Shown: positions 21,405-26,596 of the stretch, in pieces
Layout: each line of letters begins with the position of its first letter
How positions within the stretch are numbered: the stretch's first letter is position 1
Origin: a virus
Reading direction: 5' to 3' (one strand)
DNA: 26,596 nt
IMG/VR virus record: IMGVR_UViG_3300028548_003314
Coordinates: 1-26,596 of that record
The notes under the pieces: model-generated
Told to the model about the DNA's origin: nothing
The model's input: the letters and a program-made list of their open reading frames with translations, nothing else
Database searches by the model: none
Translations under genes and position numbers: made by a program

Positions 21405-21931
21405 ACATTTTTTTCCTTGATAAAGACCCTGTAATTGCAGCACAGATGATGTGTAACAAACACGTTGTCAAGATGATATTAGAAAGTGCTCAAATGCTTT
21501 CAACTGCTCATCGTGTTTGTGATGGTGATACATATGCAGATGAAGTAGGTTTGTACAAGTTGGCTCATAAGAACCATCCTAGTACGAAATGGGTTCGTAG
21601 TAATCCTTTTCATTATCTGTGGTTATATCATCATATGGTTGGTCTTATGAATGAGTATACGCATAGATACGGTAAAGTTCATGCTACAGAAAGACTTAAA
21701 TCTGGCCTTGAACCAGTTCCTAAACAGATGCTATTAGAAACTTTTACTGATTTTATTGATCCACCTCAGTGTATGCCTGAGGAATGTAAAAAAGATGATA
21801 CTGTGTTTGCATATCAAACTTACTATATAGTAGAGAAGTCTAAAATTGCAAAGTGGGTTAAACGTGAAATACCAAAATGGTTTATAGGGGGGTCTGATGG
21901 TAAGAGAGAGTCGGTCAAATTGGGTGCTTAG
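21401..21931 (+). CDS. Widespread phage protein of unknown function
   Basis: 176 aa. Conserved-looking blocks are MNIFFLDKDPVIAAQMMCNK, HVVKMILESAQMLSTAHRVC, THRYGKVHATERL and a C-terminal PKWFIGG. This pattern is shared by many T4-like marine phages and some bacteria, but I know of no proven activity. Several His/Cys residues (CNKH, HR, HKNH) could be metal ligands or an active site. Soluble; no signal. Confidence 0.7.
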   Translation: MNIFFLDKDPVIAAQMMCNKHVVKMILESAQMLSTAHRVCDGDTYADEVGLYKLAHKNHPSTKWVRSNPFHYLWLYHHMVGLMNEYTHRYGKVHATERLKSGLEPVPKQMLLETFTDFIDPPQCMPEECKKDDTVFAYQTYYIVEKSKIAKWVKREIPKWFIGGSDGKRESVKLGA

Positions 21932-21935
21932 AAGT

Positions 21936-22172
21936 ATGAAAGAATCTAGAGAAATATCACCAGAAGAACGCTATACTACATTTGTTCCAAATTTAAATGA
22001 AAAAAGTTATAAGTCGTTATTATATTCATTTGGTGAAGATGAGATTATAAAATTATCAAAAGAAAATAAAACTCTTTGCTACAATATAAAAGAATTACAG
22101 AAACAGCTGCAAAACGCATATATACGTATCAAGGAATTAACCAACGATACAAAACAAATGGAACTTTTTTGA
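21936..22172 (+). CDS. Coiled-coil hypothetical protein
   Basis: 78 aa from ATG 21936; an in-frame ATG at 21897 would overlap the upstream gene. The N-terminal part (SREISPEERYTTFVPNLN) is polar; the C-terminal half (IIKLSKENKTLCYNIKELQ onward) is a coiled coil. It ends EL-F and overlaps the next start (TGATG). Weak ribosome-binding site. Function unknown. Confidence 0.55.
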   Translation: MKESREISPEERYTTFVPNLNEKSYKSLLYSFGEDEIIKLSKENKTLCYNIKELQKQLQNAYIRIKELTNDTKQMELF

Positions 22173-22489
22173 TGCCAACTTATAAATTTCATGATAAAAA
22201 AACAGGTGAAGAGTGGGATGAGTTTCTCACTATGAGTGAACGAGAGGAGTTTCTTGCAGATAACAAACATATCAGGCAAGTACCTGTGCCGTTTGCTTAT
22301 ACAGGAGATCATATTATGGGCGTAGGGCCTAAGACTGATGCTGGATTTGAAGACAGAATGGGACAAATTGCAAATGCTCATCCTGGCAGCCCTCTTGCAT
22401 CTAGGTATAAGAGTAATGAAACTCATGCACAGATTAACGCAAGGAATGTAGTAGAAAAACATAAGAAGAAAAGGCCAATAGTTTCTTGA
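22172..22489 (+). CDS. Conserved phage protein of FmdB-like N-terminal pattern
   Basis: 105 aa from ATG 22172. It begins MPTYKFHDKKTGEEWDEFL, the opening of FmdB-type regulatory/zinc-ribbon-like proteins and of a family common in T4-like marine phages, but the CxxC pairs of true FmdB proteins are absent. It continues with MSEREEFLADNKHI, GVGPKTDAGFEDR and a basic tail. Role unknown. Confidence 0.65.
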   Translation: MPTYKFHDKKTGEEWDEFLTMSEREEFLADNKHIRQVPVPFAYTGDHIMGVGPKTDAGFEDRMGQIANAHPGSPLASRYKSNETHAQINARNVVEKHKKKRPIVS

Positions 22490-22521
22490 TTTAATTTCAT
22501 TTTCTTAACTACATTTTAACC

Positions 22522-22561
22522 CCTTGTATGGTATACTAATAGAATAGGAAATCATACAAGG
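22522..22561 (+). promoter_or_regulatory. Extended -10 promoter within a hairpin covering the ribosome-binding site
   Basis: CCTTGTATG (22522-22530) is the exact reverse complement of CATACAAGG (22553-22561); with two more pairs (one G-U) the stem is 11 pairs and the loop 18. The loop side holds the extended -10 element TG-G-TATACT (22529-22537). The 3' arm covers the start of the AAGGAAG site of the gene at 22569. Confidence 0.5.
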
Positions 22562-22568
22562 AAGATAA

Positions 22569-22709
22569 ATGAAAAAGAAACCAGTTATATTGGTAGATGT
22601 TAAGATAAAAATACCATCTTGGTATTGCTTAAAATATGAAAAGTCTCATAAAAAAGTAGAACCAGATATTAAATTAGTTAATGAAATTAAAATAGATATG
22701 ACAATATGA
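22569..22709 (+). CDS. 46-aa lysine-rich microprotein
   Basis: 46 aa, ATG 22569 with AAGGAAG upstream. Beta-strand-like KPVILVDVKIKIPSWYC followed by a basic helix. One Cys, no TM segment. Expression may depend on the hairpin described at 22522-22561, which would hide the ribosome-binding site in read-through transcripts. Not recognised. Confidence 0.55.
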   Translation: MKKKPVILVDVKIKIPSWYCLKYEKSHKKVEPDIKLVNEIKIDMTI

Positions 22710-22722
22710 CGTATAAGTAATA

Positions 22723-22803
22723 TGGTACAGGCGAGAAATACCAAACTTCAGCACCGATGCACAGCATTGACGCAAGCTGGGAAGTCCCTCCGCCTATGTG
22801 CCA
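22723..22803 (+). ncRNA. Structured RNA of unknown class upstream of phoH
   Basis: 81 bases that fold as a nested rod: TGGTACA (22723-22729) pairs with TGTGCCA (22797-22803, one G-U); GGCG (22730-22733) with CGCC (22791-22794); ACTTC (22745-22749) plus AGC with GCT plus GAAGT (22776-22785, two-base GG bulge); and an apical CGATGC/GCATTG hairpin with loop ACA (22755-22769, one G-U). No ORF covers it, and its sequence matches no riboswitch, ribozyme or tRNA I know. A GC-rich hairpin follows. It could be a trans-acting RNA or a cis-acting leader for phoH. Confidence 0.55.
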
Positions 22804-22845
22804 GAGGGGGAGTCATTTCACAAACTCCCCCTCACCTTAATTTTT
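22804..22845 (+). terminator. Strong hairpin, terminator-like
   Basis: GAGGGGGAGT (22804-22813) pairs perfectly with ACTCCCCCTC (22824-22833) around a ten-base loop. The T-run (TTTTT, 22841-22845) begins eight bases later than ideal, so termination may be partial or the stem may be part of the RNA element upstream. Confidence 0.55.
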
Positions 22846-22861
22846 ATGAAAGAAAAGTATA

Positions 22862-23572
22862 ATGACTACAAAGAAAAATAAAGAGATTAGCAATAGTAAT
22901 TTAGTTGCAGTAAAACCAATTACTGACAGTCAAAAAGATGTTTTTGCTTCTTGGAAAAAAGATAAGAATCAATTTCTTTTTGGTTGTGCTGGAACAGGAA
23001 AGACTTTTGTTTCTTTATATTTAGCACTACAATCAGCATTAGATTCAAAGAGTAAACATGATAAAGTAGTTATTGTTCGTTCTTTAATTCCTACAAGAGA
23101 GATTGGATTTCTGCCAGGCGATGAGGAAGATAAAGCTGCACTCTATCAAGTACCATATCAAAACATGGTGCAGTTTATGTTCGAGCAACCTAATGAACAA
23201 TCTTTCAATAATCTTTATGACCGCCTCAAAAGTCAGGGTACACTTTACTTTCTATCAACTTCTTTTCTTAGAGGTTTAACATTTGATAACACTATTGTTA
23301 TAGTTGATGAATGTCAAAATATGAACTTCCATGAGCTGGATACTATTATTACGAGGATAGGCCAAGATTCTAAAATTATCTTCTGTGGTGATTTTGATCA
23401 AACTGATTTACAGAGGACAAATGAGATAAATGGCTTACATAACTTCTTACGTATTTTAGAAGAAATGGATGAGTTTAATTGTACAGAATTTACGATTGGT
23501 GATATAGTACGATCTGGTTTTATACGTAGCTATTTGATTAATAAAATCAAACTTGGTATTGGTATGGATTAA
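22862..23572 (+). CDS. phoH: PhoH-like P-loop ATPase
   Basis: 236 aa. Walker A GCAGTGKT (41-48), a switch-like RSLIPTREIGFLPG (73-86), Walker B IVIVDECQN (D149/E150), and GDFDQTD (176-182) define the PhoH family, a helicase-like ATPase group that often carries RNA-related partner domains. PhoH is among the commonest auxiliary genes in marine phages; its biochemical role in infection is not settled. The ATG has only a weak AAAGAAAAG upstream, and the leader contains an unusual structured RNA with a strong hairpin. Confidence 0.9.
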   Translation: MTTKKNKEISNSNLVAVKPITDSQKDVFASWKKDKNQFLFGCAGTGKTFVSLYLALQSALDSKSKHDKVVIVRSLIPTREIGFLPGDEEDKAALYQVPYQNMVQFMFEQPNEQSFNNLYDRLKSQGTLYFLSTSFLRGLTFDNTIVIVDECQNMNFHELDTIITRIGQDSKIIFCGDFDQTDLQRTNEINGLHNFLRILEEMDEFNCTEFTIGDIVRSGFIRSYLINKIKLGIGMD

Positions 23573-23745
23573 TGAAGTACACACAACGCCAATGGGATAG
23601 AGAAGTGGGTTGGGGATTAGTTCCACATGAATACAAATACAATTGTCCTAAGTGTGAAGATACTGGCGTAATACCTTTTCTTAAATTAACTCCAGAAAAT
23701 AAAAAATCTAAACTAATAAAATGTGATGAATGTGTAGAAAACTAA
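23572..23745 (+). CDS. 57-aa zinc-ribbon microprotein
   Basis: 57 aa; the ATG overlaps the phoH stop (TAATG). An N-terminal basic segment (YTQRQWDREVGWGLVP) precedes CPKC (C25/C28) and CDEC (C51/C54), a 22-residue-spaced zinc ribbon. It is probably co-translated with phoH and may be a partner, but no direct evidence exists. Third such microprotein in the window. Confidence 0.65.
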   Translation: MKYTQRQWDREVGWGLVPHEYKYNCPKCEDTGVIPFLKLTPENKKSKLIKCDECVEN

Positions 23746-23775
23746 ATACTACTGATTTACAAGGGAGAACTTTAT

Positions 23776-24891
23776 ATGCCAGCACGTAAGCACACTCAGT
23801 GGTTATCACAACCAACTATCGAATATGTAGATAGTCGTATTTACAGCGATTGGGATATCTTTCATGAAGAACAAGAGAAAATCTTTTCTAAATGTTGGAT
23901 GCCACTATGTCATGAATCAGAACTAGAAAATCATTTAGATTTTAGAACAGCTACTATTGCTGGTTCTAAAGTAGCAATGATTCGTGACAAAGAAAGAGTT
24001 GTTGCGTTTCAACATAACTTTCAATCTTTACCAGTGAGTGGTAACTTAGAAGCTGACGGTGGTTACGATCACTGGAACTGCCCAGAACTACATTGTGAAG
24101 TTAAGTTTGGTGGTATGGTTTGGGTTACAATTAATCCAGAACCTTCTCAGGATGTAGAAGGTTGGGCTGCTGGTGCGTTTGATTGTATTCGCCCAGCACT
24201 TGACACAGAACCATTAGAAGTATTCCATTATCACAAAGCAGTTATTGGTAGTAACTATAAATTATGGCATGATACAAACAGTGAATTTTATCACGATTAT
24301 ATGCATTACTTCAATCGTACAACAGGATTTAATGATGAATACTTTGCTCGTAAGTGTACAGGGTTTGATAATGGTCACGTTAATGTAGGAAGTTTTGAAG
24401 TACAATATACAGCAATGGAGAATGGTAAAGATCGTGGAGAATTAAGTTTTCCTACTTTACCACCCAATCAGTGGTATATGATTGATTTATTTCCCGGCAT
24501 GAACTTCAATTTACGTGGTAGTGCATTGCGTACAGACGTTGTAACTCCACTAGGCCCAGATAAAGTAATGATAGAGTTTCGTGGATTTGGTCTTAAAAAA
24601 GATACTCCTTTGGAACGCAAAACTCGTATAGAACATCACAACACAATCTGGGGCCCATTTGGTCGTAACTTGCATGAAGACTTACTTGGTATTCAAGGTC
24701 AAGGATCAAGTATGCAGCCTGGCTCAGAACATAGACATATATTACATGGTCGCCATGAAAATGAAACTATTCATGATGAAGTAGGTATGCGGCACTTCTA
24801 TAATGAGTGGGGTGCTTGGATGGGTCGTGACCCTGCTAACCCAATGAAGGAAAATGCAATTTGGGAAAACCAAGAAGAACTTGTTGCGTAA
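23776..24891 (+). CDS. Rieske-type ring-hydroxylase alpha-subunit homologue lacking the Fe-S cluster ligands
   Basis: 371 aa with AAGGGAG upstream. The overall order is that of aromatic-ring-hydroxylating oxygenases: an N-terminal YSDWDIFHEEQEKIFSKCW, a Rieske domain region (40-120, ending KFGGMVWVTINPEP), and a catalytic domain with SNYKLWHDTNSEFYHDYMH (H173, H177) and NLHEDLLGIQGQG (D302). The Rieske CxH and CxxH pairs are not intact: the first aligns with F82 and S84, and in NCPELHC only C102 is in register. So it may work without a cluster or do something else. The catalytic HxxxH spacing is also one residue shorter than usual. Confidence 0.75.
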   Translation: MPARKHTQWLSQPTIEYVDSRIYSDWDIFHEEQEKIFSKCWMPLCHESELENHLDFRTATIAGSKVAMIRDKERVVAFQHNFQSLPVSGNLEADGGYDHWNCPELHCEVKFGGMVWVTINPEPSQDVEGWAAGAFDCIRPALDTEPLEVFHYHKAVIGSNYKLWHDTNSEFYHDYMHYFNRTTGFNDEYFARKCTGFDNGHVNVGSFEVQYTAMENGKDRGELSFPTLPPNQWYMIDLFPGMNFNLRGSALRTDVVTPLGPDKVMIEFRGFGLKKDTPLERKTRIEHHNTIWGPFGRNLHEDLLGIQGQGSSMQPGSEHRHILHGRHENETIHDEVGMRHFYNEWGAWMGRDPANPMKENAIWENQEELVA

Positions 24892-24914
24892 TAAATATTA
24901 GATAGGATAATAAA

Positions 24915-25355
24915 ATGAATATTGAAAGATTAAGAGAACAGTTAGAAATAGATGAGGGTGTTAAATATGAAATATATAAAGATCATCTTGGCTACCCTAC
25001 TTTTGGGATTGGTCATCTTATTTTGGATTCCGATGCTGAACACGGACAAGATACAGGAACCGCCGTTAGTGAAGAAAGAGTCAAAGAAGCCTTTGAAGCC
25101 GATCTCGTTTCAGTCTTGTCTGACTGCGAATCTCTCTACGGAGATTTTGGAGATTTGCCAGAAGATGCTCAGGAAATAATTGCTAATATGATATTCAATA
25201 TGGGGCGGCCGCGTTTGAGTAAGTTCAAGGGAATGAAACGTGGTGTTGATGCTCGTGATTGGAACGCAGCTGCTGATGAGATGGTAGATAGTGCTTGGTA
25301 TCGTCAAGTACCAAATCGTGCAAAAAGACTTGTAGAAAGAATGCGTAACGTATAA
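24915..25355 (+). CDS. T4-type lysozyme endolysin (GH24)
   Basis: 146 aa. E14, D23 and T29 keep the exact spacing of T4 lysozyme's catalytic Glu11, Asp20 and Thr26 (IDEGVKYEIYKD, then GYPTFGIGHL). It cleaves the beta-1,4 bond between MurNAc and GlcNAc. No signal peptide, so it needs a holin; the two-TM protein at 2095 is the best candidate. It is slightly shorter than T4 lysozyme (164 aa). The C-terminal helices include FNMGRPRLSKFKGM and WYRQVPNRAKRL. Confidence 0.92.
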   Translation: MNIERLREQLEIDEGVKYEIYKDHLGYPTFGIGHLILDSDAEHGQDTGTAVSEERVKEAFEADLVSVLSDCESLYGDFGDLPEDAQEIIANMIFNMGRPRLSKFKGMKRGVDARDWNAAADEMVDSAWYRQVPNRAKRLVERMRNV

Positions 25356-25360
25356 GTGAC

Positions 25361-25389
25361 TTGACAAATCTAAATAAATAAGGTATAGT
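25361..25389 (+). promoter_or_regulatory. Sigma70-like promoter for the exonuclease
   Basis: TTGACA (25361-25366), 17 bases, TATAGT (25384-25389). The predicted start is the A of ATG 25396, again leaderless, with no Shine-Dalgarno. Confidence 0.75.
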
Positions 25390-25395
25390 TATATA

Positions 25396-26106
25396 ATGTT
25401 TAATCATATGAATGTGGAGTTGCCCCCTATAAGCGCAACAACAACTAATGGTGTTCGTCTTTATGAAACACCAGAAGGAAACAAGTATCCTTCAATTACA
25501 ACTATTCTATCAGTCCGTAATAAATCTGGATTGGTGGAATGGCGTAAACGTGTAGGTGAAAAGACTGCAAACTACATTGCTGGTAAGGCTGCAGCTCGTG
25601 GTACTAAGGTTCACCATATGTGTGAAGATTATCTCAATAATGATAATATAGATCATCATCAGAAAGATTTTCTACCTTGGTGTTTGTTTACTCAATTACA
25701 GAAAGTTATGTCAAAAATAGATAACATCCATGCACAAGAAGCGGGACTCTATAGTGATAAATACAAGGTAGCGGGTAGAGTTGACTGTATTGCAGAGTAC
25801 AATGGTGTACTGTCTATTATAGACTTCAAGACTTCAACTAAAGAACGCAATGATGAATGGAATGAAAACTATTACATCCAATGTTCAGCTTATGCAGAAA
25901 TGTACGAAGAAAGAACTGGTACAGAGATAGATCAGATTGTTATTCTATGTGTAACCGAAGATGGTACTGTACAAGAGTTTGTAAAAGAGAAGTTTGATTA
26001 CCTAGATGCATTGGTAGAAACTGCCACCATATGGAGAGAACAAAATGAAACACCTAGCCACAATATTGGCGGTGGTTCTGTTAATGGGTTGTCAGACCAA
26101 CAGTAA
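25396..26106 (+). CDS. PD-(D/E)XK (RecB-like) exonuclease
   Basis: 236 aa. After a TTNGVRLYETPEGNKYPSIT opening, the nuclease core shows RGTKVHHMCEDYL (H73), E115 in HAQEAGLYS, GRVDCIAEYNG (D130) and LSIIDFKTS (D143, K145), then an Ile/Gln helix (YYIQCSAYAEMYEE). This is the PDDEXK_1/Cas4-RecB-like order, seen in many T4-like marine phages as a putative exonuclease. The start lies seven bases after a promoter -10 box, so its mRNA is predicted to be leaderless; ATG 25408 is a less likely alternative. It overlaps the lipoprotein gene by 62 bases. Confidence 0.82.
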   Translation: MFNHMNVELPPISATTTNGVRLYETPEGNKYPSITTILSVRNKSGLVEWRKRVGEKTANYIAGKAAARGTKVHHMCEDYLNNDNIDHHQKDFLPWCLFTQLQKVMSKIDNIHAQEAGLYSDKYKVAGRVDCIAEYNGVLSIIDFKTSTKERNDEWNENYYIQCSAYAEMYEERTGTEIDQIVILCVTEDGTVQEFVKEKFDYLDALVETATIWREQNETPSHNIGGGSVNGLSDQQ

Positions 26107-26488
26107 TACTCCCAAAGACCTAACATCGTCAAAACCAGTAGTAATAGAAACAGATCAACAACTGGCCGAAAAGTCTCAAAAAAAACCAACAGAAGATAAA
26201 AAAGATAAACCAGTGGTGGAAGGATTTATAATACAGAAACCTGTTCTTTGCGGTCCAGTTGATGTTTTCCTAGAAGGTATTGAAAGAACTTCCCAAGAAA
26301 AACCTATCGGTTTTTGGATAGATTCCCAGTATGGAAATAAAGTTATGGTGTTGCGTAATGCTGATACAGGATCGATAAGTGTTCTTGAGTTCATAAAAAA
26401 TGAGTATGCTTGTTTTATCTCTGTTGGTCAACAATCACAGATGGTTCCTACTGGGCCTACGAAAAAGGGTGAAAAAATTAAATTTTAA
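26045..26488 (+). CDS. Lipoprotein of unknown function
   Basis: 147 aa. Lipobox LLMGC with lipidated Cys16, a Lys/Thr/Pro-rich linker (about 20-58), then a small beta-rich domain (VEGFIIQKPVLCGPVDVFL, GFWIDSQYGNKVMVLRN, SISVLEFIKNEYACFISVG) with two Cys that may pair. Fifth lipoprotein in the window. It starts inside the exonuclease gene in another frame, as overlapping spanin genes do, but no partner was found. The rest of the gap to the promoter at 26496 is short. Confidence 0.7.
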   Translation: MKHLATILAVVLLMGCQTNSNTPKDLTSSKPVVIETDQQLAEKSQKKPTEDKKDKPVVEGFIIQKPVLCGPVDVFLEGIERTSQEKPIGFWIDSQYGNKVMVLRNADTGSISVLEFIKNEYACFISVGQQSQMVPTGPTKKGEKIKF

Positions 26489-26495
26489 AAGTGCC

Positions 26496-26524
26496 TTGAC
26501 TTTACTCTAAAGCTGTGGTATAAA
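26496..26524 (+). promoter_or_regulatory. Sigma70-like promoter for the tmRNA
   Basis: TTGACT (26496-26501), 17 bases, TATAAA (26519-26524), and the T4 late-type octamer TATAAATA at 26519-26526. The predicted start is near 26531, directly upstream of the tmRNA acceptor piece. Confidence 0.75.
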
Positions 26525-26530
26525 TATAAT

Positions 26531-26594
26531 ACAATTTGATGATACGGATCGAAGACTGAACTGGACGAGGGTGCAATTCCCTCCGCCTCCACCA
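26531..26594 (+). ncRNA. ssrA: Acceptor piece of a circularly permuted tmRNA (ssrA), incomplete in window
   Basis: The segment ends with a tRNA-like 3' half: T stem GAGGG (26567-26571) / CCCTC (26579-26583) with loop TGCAATT, acceptor strand CGCCTCC (26584-26590), A, CCA (26592-26594). The acceptor U70 position (T26588) is the one alanyl-tRNA synthetase requires as a G-U pair, and A73 is present. No GGGG-type 5' half or tag-reading frame lies upstream: a promoter begins 35 bases before the predicted RNA start. In permuted alphaproteobacterial and cyanobacterial genes the acceptor piece comes first and the coding piece follows the CCA. The coding piece would therefore lie just beyond the window edge. 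tmRNA rescues stalled ribosomes. Confidence 0.75.
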
Positions 26595-26596
26595 AA

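Noticed and set aside
22076-22171. N-terminal extension of the FmdB-like gene back to 22076
   Set aside because: It would overlap the preceding coiled-coil gene by 97 bases; the TGATG overlap at 22170-22174 is the normal junction.
22723-22803. Hammerhead, HDV-like, twister or cobalamin-riboswitch reading of the phoH leader RNA
   Set aside because: Conserved cores (CTGATGA...GAAA, twister and twister-sister loops, B12 box) are not present. The segment GGGAAGTCC alone is not diagnostic.
24952-25179. Alternate frame within the lysozyme gene beginning with a TM-like segment
   Set aside because: It starts hydrophobic (IILATLLLGLVILFW) and could tempt as a nested holin, but the frame is covered by the well-conserved lysozyme core and has no ribosome-binding site.
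1-26596. CRISPR arrays, insertion sequences, integrase or attachment sites
   Set aside because: No spaced repeat array, transposase, recombinase or flanking direct repeats were seen. The tRNA has no duplicated 3' end nearby.

Overview
This window is AT-rich and packed with genes that are all on the + strand, mostly with stop/start overlaps of 1-17 bases. The gene set points to a large T4-like marine myovirus: a gp61-type primase, a T4 RNase H-type nuclease, a T4-type lysozyme, PhoH, MazG, a RecB-like PD-(D/E)XK nuclease, a T4-like late promoter and many short conserved phage proteins. No virion structural gene is visible, so this is an early/accessory, nucleotide-metabolism and lysis segment. 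The host is probably a marine alphaproteobacterium (SAR11-like or similar). This is inferred from what looks like a circularly permuted tmRNA, a viral ribosomal protein bS21, and lipoproteins of the Rickettsia 17-kDa and entericidin types.

Layout. 1-2703: lysis and membrane block with a probable overlapping Rz/Rz1 spanin pair, a DUF1353-like protein, a two-TM holin candidate and an XhlA-like tail-anchored coiled coil. 2700-7797: primase, class II (B12-dependent) ribonucleotide reductase, 2OG-Fe(II) oxygenase, HAD phosphatase, GIY-YIG-like protein and a methyltransferase remnant. 7835-11361: a late promoter drives two secreted proteins, one possibly extended by a -1 frameshift at an A9 run, then membrane coiled-coil proteins, closed by a terminator. 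11374-14157: microproteins followed by an envelope cassette with an entericidin-like lipoprotein, an LPP20-like lipoprotein and a 17-kDa-antigen-like lipoprotein. 14166-17889: tRNA-Pro lying inside a phage reading frame, bS21, a second 2OG oxygenase, RNase H and a DUF6433-like protein. 17951-22489: conserved small genes, SprT-like protease, SleB-like hydrolase, Asp/Asn hydroxylase-like oxygenase, MazG, Sel1 repeats. 22490-26596: a hairpin-controlled microprotein, an unrecognised structured RNA upstream of phoH, a Rieske-oxygenase homologue lacking its cluster ligands, lysozyme, PD-(D/E)XK nuclease, a lipoprotein, and at the very end the acceptor half of a tmRNA.

Regulation. Six sites share a sigma70-like promoter (TTGACA/TTGACT, exactly 17 bases, TAnnnT). 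At three of them the ATG begins exactly seven bases after the last base of the -10 box and has no Shine-Dalgarno, so the primase, the tRNA-containing gene and the exonuclease are predicted to be made from leaderless mRNAs. The strongest leads for something new are the permuted tmRNA, the tRNA embedded in an open frame, the leaderless promoter geometry, the phoH leader RNA, the A9 frameshift and the clusterless Rieske protein.
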